From Planctomycetota bacterium (lineage in GTDB: Bacteria > Planctomycetota > UBA8742 > UBA2392): DNA of 64,000 nucleotides. The stretch spans positions 1 to 64,000 of the forward strand of contig QEVF01000020.1 in assembly GCA_003576915.1 (NCBI GenBank), written 5' to 3'. The position numbers were made by a program, and so were the translations under genes. This document shows positions 25,985 through 33,575 of this stretch, piece after piece; positions within the stretch are counted from its first letter, which is position 1, and every line of letters begins with the position of its first letter. Under the pieces are notes generated by a model that made no database searches, was not told where the DNA came from, and saw only the letters and a program-made list of their open reading frames with translations.

Positions 25985-28099
25985 TTACTTGCGGCCGAAC
26001 TGCTCGGCTTTGAACTGGTCCATGTCCGTACGGCGCAGACCGTTGGTGTCCGCGCCGGAGAGGCGTACGTTGGCCTCAAGGACTGCATGGAACAGGGCGC
26101 CTCGCAGTACGGCGTTCTGGAAATCGGCCAGATCCAGCGTGGCATACGAGAAATCAGAGTAGTCCAGGTGGGCTGCGCCCAACGAGGCGGCAGACAGATC
26201 GGCCCGGTCAAACATGCAGTTGCGCGCCTGGACACGCTCCAGATGAGCCTTGACGAGCCTGGCCTGGGTGAAGGTGCAGGCATCAAAGTGGGCCCCCCCG
26301 AGATTGGCCTCCTCCATGTTGGCCTCTCGGAACTCCGTGCCGGGGCCCTGGGCCCCGGAGAGATCTGCCTGCTTGAGCCTGGCCTTGGTGAAGTCTGCGC
26401 AACGAAGCTTCGCCTTCTTCAGGCCGGCACCTTCAAGGTCGGCCTGGGTAAAATCTGCCTGTTCCAGGTCCGCCCCGCTGAAGTCGATCTTCTTCAGGGC
26501 CAGCTCGCGAAAGGAACAGCGCTTGAATTCGCCCTGGGCAAAACGGGCCCCGGCCAGTTTCACTCCCTCAAAGGCCACACCATGGAACCGGGCCGGCGAA
26601 AGATCCGTGCCTGAAAGGTCCGCGCCGGCAAAGTCAGCATCTTCAAAGTGCGCCTGAGACAGCTTCGCGCCCGCCAGCAGAGCCTCGCTGAACTCCGTCT
26701 GCGTTGCCTTTACGCCGCTCAGATCCGACTGGGCAAGCCGCGCCTTGGCAAAGGAGGCTTGATGCAGGTTGCAGCCTGTAAGCCTGGCGCCCTCGAGGTC
26801 GCAGCCCCCGAAGTCGCAGCCCGAGAGGTCGGCGCCGCGGAAGTCATGGCCTCGCCAGGACCGTCCCTGGTCGATTACCTGCCGCAGGTCGGCGCTGACC
26901 AGCGCGGCACGATCAAAAGTCGCCCCGGAGATCGTGGCTGCCTTGAAGATTGCGCCTTCGAGCTTGGCCCCCTCGCCCCTTGCTCCCTCGAAGTCCGCCG
27001 AGCGGCAGTTGGCGCGGCTGAGATCGGCCTTGGTGAGGTCAGCCCCCATGAGCCAGGCCATGGTCAAATCAGCCTCGGCCAGGTTGGCTCCCTGGAGGCG
27101 GGCGTCGGAAAGATTGGCGGCATGAAGGTTGGACTGCCCGAGGTTGGCCCCGGTCAGGTTGCACTCCGTGCAGTCAGCGTTCGACAGATCGCAGGAGGCC
27201 AGATTGCGACCCGCGAGATTGGCCTGCGAAAGATTGACGTTCGAAAGCGACCTGGGCAGCTCCTTGGCGGCGGCGAGGTCGCAGCGCGGCATGCCGCAAT
27301 GTTCGAAGGTCACCCCCGAGAGGTCGGCCCCCGCGAAGTCACACTCCATGAACAGCGTCTCGATCATGGCCGCGCCGCGCAACTGGGCGGAGTGGAAGGC
27401 GCACTGCTGCACCATCACGCTTTGCCAGCGCGACGAAGACCAGTCCGTTCCGGCCGCGCCACAGGCACTAAGTACGGTCTGGGTCAGGGAAGCCGACGCG
27501 AAGTTGGCCAAGGCAAGGTCCGTGTCGGAGAAACGGGCGTCCTCAAAGCGCGCCCGCGCGCAATCCAGCTCACGCGCGGACCCTCCGCTGGCCCAAAGTC
27601 CGTGCCAAACGCGGCCCGCCAGCCTGGCGTGATCGAGCCGGCAGCCATCAAGGCGGGCGTGGGCCACAGCCGCAGCACCGAAGTCCGCACGGGTGAGGTC
27701 ACACGTTTTACAGCAGAGGAACTCGCCCGTGACACCCAGGTTGGCCTGCTGCAGATCGCACTCGTTGAATACGGTGAGTTCAACCTTTGCGCCGCGAAGG
27801 TCCGCGTTGGGCAATCGGCAGCCATCGAACACGGCGCGGTACAGCGATGCTTCGCCCAGCCTGGCCGATGAAAGGTCGCACTGCTGGAAACTGGCGTCGG
27901 CCAGGTTGCAGCGGCTCAAGTCCGCACCAACGAAGTCGATCCCCTCAAAGGAGACCAGACGCAGATCCTGCCCGGCGAGGCTTTGGCCCTTCAACGAACA
28001 GGCGCGCAGCACGAGGCCTTCCCTGCCCGGACCGCGATTCAGCGCGTCGATGAACTCGACGGCGTTCGTGAACAGCCGCTTGACGAATGGCTCAGGCAA
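25985..28099 (-). CDS. giant pentapeptide-repeat protein, T6SS-associated
   Basis: A 704-residue protein made almost entirely of A(D/N)LXX pentapeptide repeats (for example ADLSRCNLADASF, ANLGQSNLHAANLSDARLQGANL). It would form one or more right-handed quadrilateral beta-helices of many coils. The short N-terminus (KRLFTNAVEFIDALNRG) is non-repetitive. It overlaps the DUF2169-pentapeptide gene by 8 nt. Pentapeptide proteins beside DUF2169 and VgrG are recurrent and are thought to help load effectors onto the spike; a structural adaptor role is likely but unproven. The antisense strand is open over much of this gene because of the repeat composition. Confidence 0.85.
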   Translation of the reverse strand: MPEPFVKRLFTNAVEFIDALNRGPGREGLVLRACSLKGQSLAGQDLRLVSFEGIDFVGADLSRCNLADASFQQCDLSSARLGEASLYRAVFDGCRLPNADLRGAKVELTVFNECDLQQANLGVTGEFLCCKTCDLTRADFGAAAVAHARLDGCRLDHARLAGRVWHGLWASGGSARELDCARARFEDARFSDTDLALANFASASLTQTVLSACGAAGTDWSSSRWQSVMVQQCAFHSAQLRGAAMIETLFMECDFAGADLSGVTFEHCGMPRCDLAAAKELPRSLSNVNLSQANLAGRNLASCDLSNADCTECNLTGANLGQSNLHAANLSDARLQGANLAEADLTMAWLMGADLTKADLSRANCRSADFEGARGEGAKLEGAIFKAATISGATFDRAALVSADLRQVIDQGRSWRGHDFRGADLSGCDFGGCDLEGARLTGCNLHQASFAKARLAQSDLSGVKATQTEFSEALLAGAKLSQAHFEDADFAGADLSGTDLSPARFHGVAFEGVKLAGARFAQGEFKRCSFRELALKKIDFSGADLEQADFTQADLEGAGLKKAKLRCADFTKARLKQADLSGAQGPGTEFREANMEEANLGGAHFDACTFTQARLVKAHLERVQARNCMFDRADLSAASLGAAHLDYSDFSYATLDLADFQNAVLRGALFHAVLEANVRLSGADTNGLRRTDMDQFKAEQFGRK

Positions 28100-30542
28100 G
28101 CTTGGTTCCCTTCAAGTCCGCGCCCTCGAACCTGGCGCCTTCCACCATGCACTGCCAGAACTCCGCGCCGTAGAGGTTCGCCCCCCGGAAGTCGCCGCCC
28201 AGCAGGTGGGCGGACTCGAGTGTCGCCTGGTAGAAGTTCGCCCCTGCGCATTGGGCGCCATCCAGCACGGCCTCCGCAGCCTGGGCCTCGCGGAAGTCTC
28301 CGCCTTCCAGCTTCGCGAACTTCAGGCTCGACGCCGTGAACAGCACCCGCGGCCAACGCGCCTGGGTCAAGTCCGCGCGCTCGAAATTCGCTTCGTCCAT
28401 GGCAGGTTCTTCTCCCATGGACTGCACAAAGCGCCCTTCCGTGAAGTTGCCGCCGCTTCCGCGAAAGCGTGTAAGGTTGCTCTGGCTGAAGTCCGCCTGC
28501 ATGCACTGGGCACGGTCAAAGTCCGCGTCGGTCAGGTTCGCGCCCTTGAAATCCGCCTTCACGGCCTGGCACTGGGTGAAGTTGGCATAGGTGAAATCGG
28601 CCCCCGCCGCCTTGATCTGCGTGAAGTCGCCCTGGGTAAAGTCCGCATCTCGCGCAGCCGCGCGCCGCAGGTCAGCTCCCGCGAACTGCGCCTTGACGGC
28701 GTCGACATCCTGGAACCTTGCGCCTTCCAGCACGGCCAGCTTGAAGATGGCACCGGTACAGTCCGCCCCGCTGAAGTCAGCTTCCGTACACTGGGCCTCC
28801 GAAAAGTCGGCGGCCTCCAGCACCGCGCCCCGAAAGCTTGCCTTGGCCAGCCGCGCCTGCTTGAAGGATGTCTGGGCGAGCTCGCACTGTCCTAAGTCCG
28901 CGCCTTCGAGGTCAAGCCCCGAAAGATCGAGCCTGCTCAAGTCCATCTCCTTGAACTTGCCGCCCGCCTTATGGTGGGCCTGAACGCGCTCGCGCGTCCA
29001 GGGCTGGTCTTCCGTGCCGGCAGGGGTCTCCTGTTCCGGCGCCCGGTTTGCGCCGGGCACCTTTGTCAGTGCGGCGGCGACATCCTTTTCAATCATCGCC
29101 TCCCAGGCCTTGGCCTGCTTGAGCACATCGTCGATAGCGTCCGGCGGCAACTTGGCCTGAGCCGGCTGAGAAAGGGCCTTGAGCACCGTCTGCTCGGACT
29201 GGCGGATGGCCGCGAGATCCTGCGCCTCTGTGGGTATTACGGCTGCCTTGGGATCGAGGCTCCTGAGCGTGTTGGGCGTAGCGGCCTTCTGGCGTATGGC
29301 CCGCTCCATTTGGCCCAGTTCGCCCGCATCTCCGCCCTGCATGGCCTGTTTCTCAATGGCCGCCATGCGCTCTTCGAAGGGCTTGATCCAGCCTTCGTCG
29401 GGCCATGCCGCGCTTTCGACGACAAAGGGCTCCGGCCCCGGCTCCATCTCGGCGTCCGCCTTCTCGATCTCTTCGCGGCGCCGCTTGTAGAGCGCTTCGT
29501 AGTAGGCCAATTCACGCGGGGGCTCAGCCAGCGACTCCACCAGCATGAAGTGCTCAACGATCTCCCGCATCTTGAGCGAACGGATCTCGTGCAGGCCGCG
29601 CCAGGTCAGGGTCATGAGGCCGGCATCCGCATCAATCCAAAGGGTATCCAGTTGCAGCGCAACCGGCAGCAATGCGCCCACCTTCCCGTCCTTGCCTCTC
29701 TCCCGAACAAACCACAGGGGCCGCAGGCCGGGAAGCTGGAATTCCTGCCGCGGCTTGTCGGGGTCCATGCCCTCCAGCACCACGGCTTCGTCGCCCTTTA
29801 GAAAGCCCTGCACCTGCTGATCGGCGGGCGCGGCATTGAAGTAGGACCAGTCAAAGTCGTCCGGCATCCAGGGCCAGCGCTCACGCAGCCACTTTCCCTT
29901 GTAGGTTCCGACCTTCGAATGGCGCTGAGGCCAGCCGGGATGAAGGGGCAGAAAGCCCACGGGTTCTTCGCGCGAAGAGGCGGAGCGGATGATGGCCCGG
30001 GGGTTTTCAATGTTTGCCGCCAGGTGTACCAGGCCTACCCCTTCCACGGGCATGGCTTCAAGGCCGCGCCCGAGCGGATTTCGAGCCGAAGAAGGGCCAC
30101 CCAGGGCGTGCTCCCAATCCAGAGGTATGCGCTCAAAGGCCTGCGGCTCCGAGACGGAGGAGGAGAAAATACCGGGCTTCCAGATACGGTCGCCGAACAC
30201 CGCCAGTTCCTTGCGCAGCTTGCCGACTTCAAGGGCCACAAGCATCTGCCTCAAGGGTTTGCCTCGCGGGGCGCAGGCGTGGCCGCAGAGAAGCACGTCA
30301 GCGGCGGGCTTGAAGAGGGCAAAGTCGGAGGGACTGCGGATGCTGCGCCTGGAATCATCGCCAAAATGCTGGTCGCCGTTGAGGTCAAGCTGGTCATCTT
30401 CGGGCAGCGGCTCGGCGGGCTTGCCCTGGGCGAGTTTGAAGGTGCCCTTGAGAATGAAGGTGGCGGTAAGCGCCCGTGGCGGCACCCGCCCGGGTATGCA
30501 GCCGAACTTGAAACCGCTGTCGTTGATGACGCTGACTGGCAC
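28092..30542 (-). CDS. DUF2169 protein with C-terminal pentapeptide repeats
   Basis: An 816-residue protein. Residues 1-about 350 match the DUF2169 pattern (FKFGCIPGRVPPRALTATFILKG start; KPAADVLLCGHACAP; later ALGGPSSARNPLGRG). DUF2169 proteins are T6SS effector adaptors encoded with VgrG and PAAR. A helical linker (about 380-530) leads to pentapeptide repeats from about 540 to the end (LSRLDLSGLDLEGADLGQC). The fusion links an adaptor head to a repeat rod, continuing the theme of the 704-residue neighbour, with which it overlaps by 8 nt. Confidence 0.85.
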   Translation of the reverse strand: MPVSVINDSGFKFGCIPGRVPPRALTATFILKGTFKLAQGKPAEPLPEDDQLDLNGDQHFGDDSRRSIRSPSDFALFKPAADVLLCGHACAPRGKPLRQMLVALEVGKLRKELAVFGDRIWKPGIFSSSVSEPQAFERIPLDWEHALGGPSSARNPLGRGLEAMPVEGVGLVHLAANIENPRAIIRSASSREEPVGFLPLHPGWPQRHSKVGTYKGKWLRERWPWMPDDFDWSYFNAAPADQQVQGFLKGDEAVVLEGMDPDKPRQEFQLPGLRPLWFVRERGKDGKVGALLPVALQLDTLWIDADAGLMTLTWRGLHEIRSLKMREIVEHFMLVESLAEPPRELAYYEALYKRRREEIEKADAEMEPGPEPFVVESAAWPDEGWIKPFEERMAAIEKQAMQGGDAGELGQMERAIRQKAATPNTLRSLDPKAAVIPTEAQDLAAIRQSEQTVLKALSQPAQAKLPPDAIDDVLKQAKAWEAMIEKDVAAALTKVPGANRAPEQETPAGTEDQPWTRERVQAHHKAGGKFKEMDLSRLDLSGLDLEGADLGQCELAQTSFKQARLAKASFRGAVLEAADFSEAQCTEADFSGADCTGAIFKLAVLEGARFQDVDAVKAQFAGADLRRAAARDADFTQGDFTQIKAAGADFTYANFTQCQAVKADFKGANLTDADFDRAQCMQADFSQSNLTRFRGSGGNFTEGRFVQSMGEEPAMDEANFERADLTQARWPRVLFTASSLKFAKLEGGDFREAQAAEAVLDGAQCAGANFYQATLESAHLLGGDFRGANLYGAEFWQCMVEGARFEGADLKGTKLA

Positions 30543-30554
30543 CCTGCACTCCCG

Positions 30555-31736
30555 CTATCCGAGCTTGATGATGTTGGCCTTGATTTCAGCCGTCGCTGAC
30601 TTGAGCCCGAGCATGCTCTGGGCCTTCTGCTTGACGGTGCCGCCCTCCAGCTTCAAAGCGGCTCCGGCAAGCACGGCGAAGTTTGCGTCGGCCTTCTCTT
30701 TGATCTGGTTGCACTGGAACTGCAGGTCGGTGGCCTTGGCCTTCCAGGTTGTCATTTCCTCCTTGAGCGTCGTTATCTTGCTCTGCTCCGAGGTGATGGT
30801 CTCCTTGAGCGACGCGATGTTGATTTCGTTGGTGGTGATCTTGGTTGTCAACTTGCCAATGGTTTCGTTCGCCGTGGCAATCTGCTGTTCAAGCTTTGCG
30901 ATCTGGTCCTTCTGGGCCTTCTTCTTGGCTTCCTCTTCAACGATGACGTGACTGTCCTTGGGCGAGAAGTTGTCCTTCTTGCCCATGTGGTACTCACGCT
31001 TGAGACCAGTGAGGTGATCGGTTTTGGAGCCCAGAATGCGCTCGTACTTGAAGCCAAGAATGTAGGCGCGGGTAAAACCCTGGACTGTCTTGAGTTCGAA
31101 GGGCGTGATTTCGTCGGACTTGCCGCCGAAAACAAAGCCCATCTTGGCTCCGCCCACGAACTCCATGGACACACCGCACACCGTCTTTGTCGAGTTGCCC
31201 TCGACCTTGTGCTCGAAGTTGCCCCAGATCAGGGAGTACTTGTTCTGCACCTCCGCCCACCACTGGCCCAGTGTCTTGATCTTGACGCCTGAACCCGAGG
31301 CACATGCCCCTGCACCCGCCGGGGGAGGAGATCCGGGGCTGGGCGTGGCGGGGCAACTGGGCACGGTCGTGTTGGGATTGGGCCCCCCGCCGCCACTGAC
31401 GCCCGCACCGGAACCCGGCGAGTTGGGACCAGTATTGTTCCCCCCACCGGCGTTGCTCCCCCCACCCGCGTTGTTCGCCGGAGGCTGGTTATTGGCCGGA
31501 GGCTGGGTGTTCGCCGGGGGTTGGGTATTGGCCGGCGGCTGATTGTTCGCCGGGGGCTGGTTGTCGGGTACCCCCGCCACAGGGTCCTGACCCCCATCCG
31601 GCGGGGACTGGGTATCCGGCGTTCCTGCATCGGGCACGCCACCGGGAATGTCCTGCACGCCGCCGTCCAGCGGATCATTGCCCGGGACACCGGCATCGGG
31701 TGTATCCACACCACCATCAGGTCCGAATGCACACAT
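30555..31736 (-). CDS. Pro/Asn-repeat and coiled-coil T6SS-associated protein
   Basis: A 393-residue protein between VgrG and the DUF2169 gene. Residues 1-about 145 are disordered, rich in Gly, Pro, Asp and Asn, with five perfect-type QPPAN(N/T) hexapeptides at 60-89. Residues about 170-265 form a folded segment (LGQWWAEVQNKYSLIWGNF; VGGAKMGFVFGGKSDEITPF) that I associate with proteins near vgrG but cannot name. Residues about 270-350 are a long coiled coil (IAKLEQQIATANETIGKL). It may be an effector carrier, a spike extension or a cargo; no toxin domain is recognised. Confidence 0.65.
   Translation of the reverse strand: MCAFGPDGGVDTPDAGVPGNDPLDGGVQDIPGGVPDAGTPDTQSPPDGGQDPVAGVPDNQPPANNQPPANTQPPANTQPPANNQPPANNAGGGSNAGGGNNTGPNSPGSGAGVSGGGGPNPNTTVPSCPATPSPGSPPPAGAGACASGSGVKIKTLGQWWAEVQNKYSLIWGNFEHKVEGNSTKTVCGVSMEFVGGAKMGFVFGGKSDEITPFELKTVQGFTRAYILGFKYERILGSKTDHLTGLKREYHMGKKDNFSPKDSHVIVEEEAKKKAQKDQIAKLEQQIATANETIGKLTTKITTNEINIASLKETITSEQSKITTLKEEMTTWKAKATDLQFQCNQIKEKADANFAVLAGAALKLEGGTVKQKAQSMLGLKSATAEIKANIIKLG
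31470..31559 (-). repeat. five 18-nt tandem repeats in coding sequence
   Basis: Five consecutive 18-nt units encode QPPANN or QPPANT within the 393-residue protein. Such in-frame tandem repeats can expand or contract, changing the length of the disordered linker. Confidence 0.75.
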
Positions 31737-31766
31737 GTCTGTCTCCTGTCAGCCACTCACGCCGCA

Positions 31767-33350
31767 CTAGGCCCCGAACGTCAGCGTCGTGCCTTCCTTG
31801 GGTGAATGAATCGTGATCTGCTGGCTGCCGTCGTTGTCCTCGAACTGAAGCACGTTGCCGCCCCCCGTCTGGATTTTGCACTGGGTCTGGTTGCCGCCCG
31901 CCACGGGGCTCGACGTATCGGGGTTGGGAATGGCTCCCGCGATGATGGGACGGTCGGGGTCACCATCGAGAAACATGACCGCCACCTCCGTGCCCTTGTG
32001 CAGGGGGAAGTGCATGCCCATGCCGCCGCCCGCGTAGGGCTGCATCATGCGCAGGTAGCGGGAGGCCTTGCCGTCCTTTTTGTCCGAGAGATCGAGCGGG
32101 AACTTGACCTTGTAGCGGCCCATGTCGTCAATCTCGGCGTACTTGCCGTCGCCGGAAGCATCAATGACCGCGGAAAGAAACCCTGAAATCTTCGGCCAGG
32201 CCGTGCGTTGCGGCGGGCGATAGGTGCGATCGGCCGGAATGCTTCGAAACGAGTTGCGGTACTTGGCGTTGATGGTCTTGCTGCCCAGCTCGACGCTCTG
32301 TGAGGCCTCGTGGCGCACCTCGATCAGCAGGTGGCTGTTGTTGAGGTCGCTGCGGTAGTGTTTGTCGAGCGTGTAGGTGGCTCCGGCCCTGAAACTGCGG
32401 CAATCGCTCTCGCCTGAGTAAGCAATCTCGCGCGACAGGATTTCTTCGCTGCGGACCTGGGCCAGTTTCTTGCCTTCGTCCTTGGTTTTGTAGTGGTTGT
32501 TGTACTCGTAGACAAAGCCGTCGCCGTTGTCGCTGGCGTTCTGCTCAGCCACCAGCGGCTCCGTGGGCTTGCGCCAGTTGTAGTCCGACAGCACGACCTT
32601 CTTGGGCACCACGCGCCTGGAGAACGTGAACACCGGGATGATTTCCTCCCTGAACCAGTCCTCCGACGCCTTGTCCGACTCTCCGGCTTCCACGCGATTG
32701 TCCGCGTCGCCGAGCGGCTTGTACTGGATGGTAGGCGTGCCCTGAATGGGCTGGTAGGCGGCCGTGCTGTCGGCGAACACCAGCTTGCTGCCGCTGTCGC
32801 TGTGCTCCCAGAAATAGAAGATGCCCTCGCGCTCCAGCCAGCGATCGAGGAAGTCCAGGTCGGACTCTTCATACTGCATGACAAACTCGCGCTTTGGAGG
32901 ATCGCTGCAGCGGAACTCGAAGTCGTCCTGATCGGCCAGGCCATATTCCTTGAGGACCTCCTTGGCGATCTCGACGACTGTCTTCTCCAGGAAAATCCTG
33001 CTGCGATAGGTCAGCGACAGGCGCCACAGCGTGGGCACCAGTTCAGCGCGGTATCGCACCCACTCGTGCCGCTGCTCCACCTGCTCAAAGCTGCGCAGCA
33101 CCCCGTGAATCTTGAGCGTCTGGATGCCGCGCTTGTCGCCGCCGGCCAGCTTCACGCCCTGCTTGATTTCGAGGCGAGCCGCCTTCTTGAGCATGTCCTC
33201 GAACTTGATGTCCACCTTGGTCGAGAGCAGTTCGAGGTTGAACACGAAGTACCGCGAGATCTCCTCAATCCCCGCAAGTTCAAGCACCTGGAGTGTCTCG
33301 TCCTCCACCGCATCGGAGTGGAAGGTCAGAACCCGTTTCGCTTCCGCCAT
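31767..33350 (-). CDS. vgrG: VgrG spike protein (TssI)
   Basis: A 527-residue VgrG that forms the trimeric T6SS spike. The gp27-like base is visible from the N-terminus (LQVLELAGIEEISRYFVFNL), with LDFLDRWLEREGIFYFWEH typical of VgrG. The gp5-like OB segment follows (KVKFPLDLSDKKDGKASRYLRM and GTEVAVMFLDGDPDRPII). It ends soon after the beta needle (GGGNVLQFEDNDGSQQITIHSP), so it has no C-terminal effector extension and would rely on the DUF2169/PAAR-like adaptors. I start it at ATG 33350 (GGGGAG upstream) rather than seven codons earlier. The 225 nt before it, up to clpV, hold nothing I can assign. Confidence 0.93.
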   Translation of the reverse strand: MAEAKRVLTFHSDAVEDETLQVLELAGIEEISRYFVFNLELLSTKVDIKFEDMLKKAARLEIKQGVKLAGGDKRGIQTLKIHGVLRSFEQVEQRHEWVRYRAELVPTLWRLSLTYRSRIFLEKTVVEIAKEVLKEYGLADQDDFEFRCSDPPKREFVMQYEESDLDFLDRWLEREGIFYFWEHSDSGSKLVFADSTAAYQPIQGTPTIQYKPLGDADNRVEAGESDKASEDWFREEIIPVFTFSRRVVPKKVVLSDYNWRKPTEPLVAEQNASDNGDGFVYEYNNHYKTKDEGKKLAQVRSEEILSREIAYSGESDCRSFRAGATYTLDKHYRSDLNNSHLLIEVRHEASQSVELGSKTINAKYRNSFRSIPADRTYRPPQRTAWPKISGFLSAVIDASGDGKYAEIDDMGRYKVKFPLDLSDKKDGKASRYLRMMQPYAGGGMGMHFPLHKGTEVAVMFLDGDPDRPIIAGAIPNPDTSSPVAGGNQTQCKIQTGGGNVLQFEDNDGSQQITIHSPKEGTTLTFGA

Positions 33351-33575
33351 GGCATCTCCCCGGCGCGTCAACCGCCCGCGCCATCACGCTTCGACATCGC
33401 CGATAACCGACCCGGTCCCCAGAACACGCCAAAGCAACGGCCAGACCCCGGGCAGAGGCCTGGCCTGTGCAATCGGTGCAGCAGGTCGGAAGCAGGACAG
33501 CGCGGCGCCGCATGCGCGCGCAACGTGAGACCCGGCTGTCCGGCCTGCAATCACTGCGCCGCCTTTCGTTGTCCC
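33351..33575. other. non-coding gap between clpV and vgrG
   Basis: A 225-nt gap within the T6SS locus. Short ORFs here are Cys/Arg-rich and look like noise. No promoter pair or T-run terminator is visible, though a gap of this size could carry a promoter for vgrG and its adaptors. Confidence 0.4.

Noticed and set aside
26648..28895. Long plus-strand frames opposite the pentapeptide genes
   Set aside because: The regular repeat of the pentapeptide code leaves antisense frames open; translations are repetitive and lack ribosome sites.
25985..30542. CRISPR-like or satellite repeat array
   Set aside because: The periodicity is that of in-frame pentapeptide codons, with variable bases and no constant repeat/spacer structure.
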